DNA from: Melastoma dodecandrum | Lineage: Eukaryota; Streptophyta; Magnoliopsida; Myrtales; Melastomataceae | NCBI GenBank assembly: GCA_029817715.1 | Contig: JARUPY010000471.1 | Span: 248,001-312,000, forward strand | Direction of reading: 5' to 3' | Length of the DNA: 64,000 nucleotides | In this document: piece by piece, positions 59,517-64,000 of the stretch | Numbering within the stretch: position 1 is the stretch's first letter | Layout: every line of letters begins with the position of its first letter | Notes under the pieces: generated by a model | What the model was told of the DNA's origin: nothing | The model's database searches: none | Seen by the model: the letters and a program-made list of their open reading frames with translations, nothing else | Position numbers and translations under genes: made by a program

Positions 59517-60519
59517 ATCATATTGAAGACGTTTGCCTTCTTACCATATAGAGGTAAATGATTATTTTCTATCTTAGTGAGTGCATGGAAGTCCTTTGTC
59601 TTACATGCCTTTGCTGATGAGAATCTTCTTTTTCTAGCGGGTCCTAAATTGGGTTGACACTTTAGGCAGAAAAGGCGTGGTCGATTTCAATTGAAAATTG
59701 GGTACTGGGTAATGTCACTTTTGTCTTTTGCCTTTCAGATCTACATGGCATGCTTGTTCTGTGGGTGGGACTTTTGCAGCTCGGATTAAAAAGAAGAAAA
59801 GGAAAAGAGAAATGGGTTCTTCAGTGATTCAATTACAACTTTTTGTTATTATTTTTTTATCTGAGAGGATTGTTCAAGTCACAAAAGGGATTCGGTTCAA
59901 TGAATGTGGATGTGTTAGGATGTTCTTGCTCATGGGTGCTGTAAATCTGAAATGTTTTGTTGACTATTGTTTCGGATGCCTTCTCATTCGTTCGGGTAGG
60001 TGGGTTTTTGTTTGGGAGGATAAGGTTGGTCCCAACTTGCATTCTCTTCTTCTTCTTCAAAAGTCCAAAAAGTAAGACTTACCCCATCATAATAACAAGG
60101 ATAATTTAGTAATTTCACTTATTTTGTTTATTCCATTCCCTCTCACCTCATATTAATTAACCAAACAAAGTAATGGAATTGTCATTCCATAATCCATTCC
60201 ATTCCATTCTATTCCATTAGCATTTCCATTCCGCGTACCAAACGCCCCGTAAGTATTTATACACGGAAATGGCCGAAATGATTCGCACATGCTTTTTGTT
60301 TGGGCGCGCTCGTGTAGTCCGTTCCAAGGGATATGTTAAGGACCACGCAAGAGGGTCCCATCAGGTTTTCCCTCTCGTGTCGAAATGACGGGGAAGGTCC
60401 CACCTGCACTGGTTAGTCGTCGATGGAATACCCACTTCGCTATCGTGGGGCGACGTGTATAGAGCCCTCTACGCACGTCGTGACGAATGGAGCAAACTGG
60501 TTCAGGTCACCCAGTCGGT

Positions 60520-61755
60520 CATCTTGTTAGTATAGGAATACACTAAGAGGGGGGTTGAATTAGTGCCTTAAAAGTTTTGACACTTTTTCGATCACAGAAG
60601 CGTTGTTCTATCAGATTACATAGACTGGATCTGCAGGACAGATTTCCAGTTCTTAGATTGGTTATCTTATCTGTGTGACACAAAAATTTATAGTGGTTCC
60701 GCAAATAATACGTACGTCCACTCTCCCAGCGCTCAACCTAATTAGGGCGTGTTCACTATATAATGATCATGGGACTTTACAGATGCACGGTTCGGTCATA
60801 AATGTGGCTAACAACTTGCACATACGTATGTGACTTAACTCAACCCGCACGCAACCGACGTGTCTGACTCCGGCTCCTCACTGAGCGCGTAGCTTGACGG
60901 CTGCCACCTGCCCTCGTGGCTTCACTCTTGCATTTAAGCTTGTCCGCAGAGTGAAGTTTCCCAATCAATCACCAACAGCTAATTGATCCACTTGCCATTT
61001 TCTCCAAGTTTCAATGTTGTGGGAAAACTTCCAAAGACACAAAACATTATCCTTAGTAATAACAGATAATAATAAACCGGATTAATCACCCAATAAGAGA
61101 TAATGTCTTCTGTTCGGAAGCTGTTTTCTGCGACAGTAGAATCAATACTTTCCATATACGAATTTGGCATTGGTATTGATTTGTTTCCATAAAATGAAAA
61201 CATTCCTGTTGTAAGATATTCTCACCAAATCAGGGAGACTTCAACCTGATTAGATTATAGCCAAATTTCATTATTAGGATCAGGTTAGTTAAGGAAATAA
61301 ATCTTTCCAAAACAACTCAAGGTTCAAGAATGAACCTAGACGTGATGCTAAAGCTAAAGTTAATTCAATAAGAATTAACTTAAGGACGTATGAGATAGAT
61401 ATCTCACATGCTTGCATATTGAACAATCTCTAATAAGGAAATCGTCACTCACAGAAATATCATTATGTAAACCATAGTATATACTTTAGCATGGAGAATT
61501 ATAGCAACTGTGACACAGATGCTCATCTCTGTAACAAAGATAGTGAGCTCGATAGTAGATCTTGTCCCCAGAACACCATTTCTGATGGCTAGATCGTTTC
61601 TCCTGTTGAAGTACTCTACATAACTCTTTTACGTATTGTACAGATAACAGAGAGCAGCTTCCACACCCGAAGACATATTCTTCTGTACACTTAAATAGCA
61701 CATTAGTAATATATAACATTTGTCATCATCAAAATCAAATTATATCAACACATCT
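60520..61755 (-). mobile_element. Solo LTR of a copia-type retrotransposon
   Basis: The sequence 60525-61750 starts TGTTAGTATAGGAATACACT and ends ATATCAACA. On the minus strand it therefore runs TGTTGATATAATTTGATTTT ... CCTATACTAACA, canonical TG...CA ends. It is flanked by a perfect 5-bp duplication CATCT (60520-60524 and 61751-61755). The minus-strand start with TTTGATGATGACAAATG and the end with CAACCCCCCTCTTAGTG resemble LTRs of large plant copia (SIRE/Maximus-like) elements. No internal region is present, so it is a recombination product. Confidence 0.88.
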
Positions 61756-62163
61756 TAAGTAGAGTGCTCGAATTCGGTACATTTGTCAACACGTCCGAAA
61801 TGGACGCCCCCTTTTCTAATATTAATTTAATGTTAGAACACTATTCACAGCGGCAACCTTCTTTTCCTTTCGACCCCAACAAAAACAAATGATGATCCCA
61901 AATAATACTCATTCTTATCTCGGGATTTCTAATAATTTAAGATTAACAATAGGTAGTCGCGAGAATATTTCTCGAATTATTAGGATATGTAGTTCAAAAA
62001 TTCATCAAGCAACGAAATCGGAGTACCAAATATATATATAATTTAATATAATAAACATATGATGGAGGGTAGTCCGAGATTCTTTTGATATAAAAGTAGA
62101 GTGGCCGCACTGTATTGGAGGAGGTGGTTGATTCTGGAGATAACCCCACTGAAGAAACGCGAG
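61756..62163. other. Upstream region of the anthocyanin-type MYB
   Basis: About 400 bp between the solo LTR and the start codon. A (TA)n-like stretch AATATATATATAA at about 62028-62041 could serve as TATA region. No other signal is supported. Confidence 0.4.
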
Positions 62164-63282
62164 ATGAATGTGCGCCTTTGGTTGCGGAAAGGTGCTTGGA
62201 CTGATGAGGAGGATGCCCTCCTGCGACACTGCCTCGAACGACACGGCGAAGGGAGGTGGCACCTCGTCCCTAGCCTTGCGGGTACGTTAACTACCACTTG
62301 ACACCCTCCTCCGCGTTGCGCTTTGGTGGCCTGTGCATGTTATTTGTTTTCTTGTTTTCCAATCTCAGGGCTGAATAGATGCAGGAAGAGCTGCAGGCTG
62401 AGGTGGTTGAATTACCTGAAGCCGAACATAAAACGGGGAGAATTCGAAGACGACGAGGTCGACTTGATCATCAGACTCCATAACATTTTAGGCAATAAGC
62501 AAGTTTAGGCTTCTTTTGTCGGTTTTCTTGGTTTACAGACAATTGCCTTTAGAATACTGTGTTAGGGCATGTCCGCTATCTTCCCGACCAACTTGGTGTC
62601 CTTGAGAAAAATGCGGACATCACGCGTTGATCATCGTACAGCGCTCGTGATGTCCTCATGGTTATTAGCTAAAATTAGAGGAAAAGATGGCCGATTGTGC
62701 AGAAAACTTGGGTTTTTTCTCCATCACAGATGGTCGCTGATTGCGAGAAGAATCCCAGGGAGGACAGCAAATGATGTGAAAAATTACTGGAACACTTGGC
62801 TAGCCAGGAAGATCGCATCCGAGAGGAAGGAATCAAAACAGGATGGCCAAAAGATAATCAAAGTCAAGGCAATCAAGCCCCGTCCACGAACCTTCTCCAA
62901 AGGTCTGACATGGCTTAGCGGCAGGGCCACGTTGATCACTTGTGCATCCCTTCGAGAAGACTATGACAACAGCAACCGCAACCGCAACACCACCACTACC
63001 ACCACCACCAACAATAACAACACAGTGGATACACGCAGGTTGACTCCTCTGGAATCAGAGCAGGCATGGTGGGAAGGACTATGTGATGACTCTTACGTCT
63101 TCGACCCCGCGCCCGCTTTCACATACCTCCAAGAAGAGTCCCCAGCCTGCAAACTATCCGCGGGAACCGCTTCGAGGGGGGTCGAAGTGTCAGGCGCCGA
63201 AGAAGATAACGAGAGTGGCGATGTCTCGTTCGATACTGATATGTGGCAATTATTGGGCACAACTCCACAAACCGTTGCATAA
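62164..63282 (+). CDS. Anthocyanin-type R2R3-MYB (subgroup 6, PAP/MYB113-like)
   Basis: Three exons, 62164-62281, 62369-62498 and 62730-63282, give 801 bases, 266 residues. R2 is [55 protein letters not shown]3 is [50 protein letters not shown]. It carries the ANDV signature of dicot anthocyanin MYBs and the subgroup-6 motif KPRPRTF. The bHLH-contact pattern [20 protein letters not shown] is kept except Ile where the third Leu-type position is usually Leu. Such proteins join bHLH and WD40 partners to switch on anthocyanin genes. The C-terminus has poly-Thr/Asn repeats, then acidic segments ending DMWQLLG. Intron 2 needs a GC donor (AATAA|GCAAGT) to keep R3 in frame; retention would add KQV and a stop. 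Confidence 0.85.
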
Positions 63283-64000
63283 AATGTTTACTTATTATCA
63301 CGTGCGGTGTGTTTCCTTCCAATATTGAATTTCGGACTTGTTTAATAAACATTAATTGTTGTCAATTCCTTTCCAGGGGAAAAATCTTTTTCCCGCATCT
63401 CGTCGCATCGATTTGGTCCGGGCGGGACTCTAATTAATGGGCCACTTAATATGTCGGCCCATTGTACAGAGCCCAAGGCCCGTATGTTAATCGTCATATG
63501 GGACCAGACGACATTAAATCGTGTCCAAATGGGTTAGTTGAAAGCACAGAAAATTAAGGAAGATGTGGTCCTAAGATGGAGTAGGAAGACTACCGATGCG
63601 ACCGAATGAGTCGTGCCTGCACCAACATCTTCCCCGTCGATTTAGGCTAGTTTCCTCTCTGTCATCAAGAATATCTTTGTATACATGTTAAGTCGGAGTG
63701 TACCATGTTAGATAAAGTAACCGCGGACAAATCGGATCCAAACACGTCGAAATTTCTGACACTACGAGCAACTGGTGCTCAGAAACTCATTGTGTGATCG
63801 CCGTATGAAATGAAAAGAAGACAGCGGACAAGCACCCTTAAGCTGGAACGCTTGAAAAAAAAAAAAAACAATATGTCCATCTATAGAGAAGTGTACAATG
63901 CTAAAAAGTAACTATTTATACTAAGTTAGACCTAGGTATATATAGTAATGAAATATTGTACATATATTACGTGTGCTTGTTGCTAGTGTTCGTGGAATAT
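63283..64000. other. Downstream region to window end
   Basis: Probably the MYB 3' untranslated region and intergenic sequence. A poly-A run lies near 63854. No further gene is supported. Confidence 0.4.

Larger units (their letters stand above)
55784..60252. mobile_element. PIF/Harbinger DNA transposon, apparently intact
   Basis: The element spans 55787-60249. It is flanked by the 3-bp duplication TAA (55784-55786 and 60250-60252) typical of PIF/Harbinger. Terminal inverted repeats are TTGCCTGTTTGGTA and, reverse complement of the right end, CGGGGCGTTTGGTA. The subterminal regions on both sides are rich in ATTCCATTCC. It encodes the two proteins these elements need, a DDE transposase and a Myb/SANT-like DNA-binding protein, both on the plus strand and both without stops. 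Confidence 0.92.

Noticed and set aside
1..64000. tRNA, rRNA or other structural RNA genes
   Set aside because: No cloverleaf-compatible A/B boxes or rRNA segments were recognised while reading both strands; a tRNAscan or Infernal run would be needed to exclude them fully.

Overview
This is a stretch of a plant nuclear genome. The coding regions are split by many short GT-AG introns and encode plant-typical families: an R2R3-MYB, a snakin/GASA peptide, a GH17-X8 glucanase and a plastid GGPPS-like enzyme. An anthocyanin-type MYB carries the dicot ANDV signature, so the source is most likely a eudicot; the order cannot be fixed from sequence alone. About 40% of the window is transposon-derived.

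Layout. (1) 1-11.9 kb is a gene-dense block. It holds a ZNF830-like C2H2 gene on the minus strand (running off the left edge), a tRNA ct6A dehydratase (TcdA/Tcd) gene and the gamma-secretase subunit nicastrin, both plus. Two related Mutator-like foldback elements, packed with GAAGTCGGCC/GGCCGACTTC hairpins, lie between the last two. (2) 12.3-13.4 kb holds a conserved hypothetical and a small CENP-V/GFA-domain protein. (3) 13.7-18.5 kb is a complete but decayed MULE with a 9-bp target duplication and a GRF-zinc-finger passenger. (4) 18.7-21.1 kb is an 11-exon kinesin-light-chain-like TPR gene with a 12-nt microexon. (5) 23.05-31.37 kb is a full-length, coding-defective Ty1/copia retrotransposon. 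(6) 31.4-32.8 kb is a putative inverted-repeat element carrying a prolyl-4-hydroxylase fragment. (7) 33.75-37.78 kb is a second MULE related to the first. (8) 38.8-50.9 kb is a second gene-rich block: MYB20/43/85-like regulator, GPI-anchored GH17-X8 protein, GDSL lipase, GASA peptide and GGPPS-like protein. (9) 53-63.3 kb is an anthocyanin-MYB (subgroup 6) locus: one apparently complete gene at 62.2 kb and two decayed relics, separated by a PIF/Harbinger transposon with open reading frames and a solo LTR.

The genes do not form an operon-like unit; each is an ordinary independent plant locus. The clearest oddities are: four introns with GC donors; loss of the first catalytic Asp in both MULE transposases; a catalytic Glu-to-Asp change in the GH17 enzyme; loss of a substrate-binding Arg in the GGPPS-like protein; an apparently intact Harbinger element; and gene-fragment capture near 32 kb. 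Exon coordinates were derived by hand from reading-frame continuity and splice consensus, and phases were checked by exon length where stated. Gene identities rest on recalled family motifs, not on database searches.
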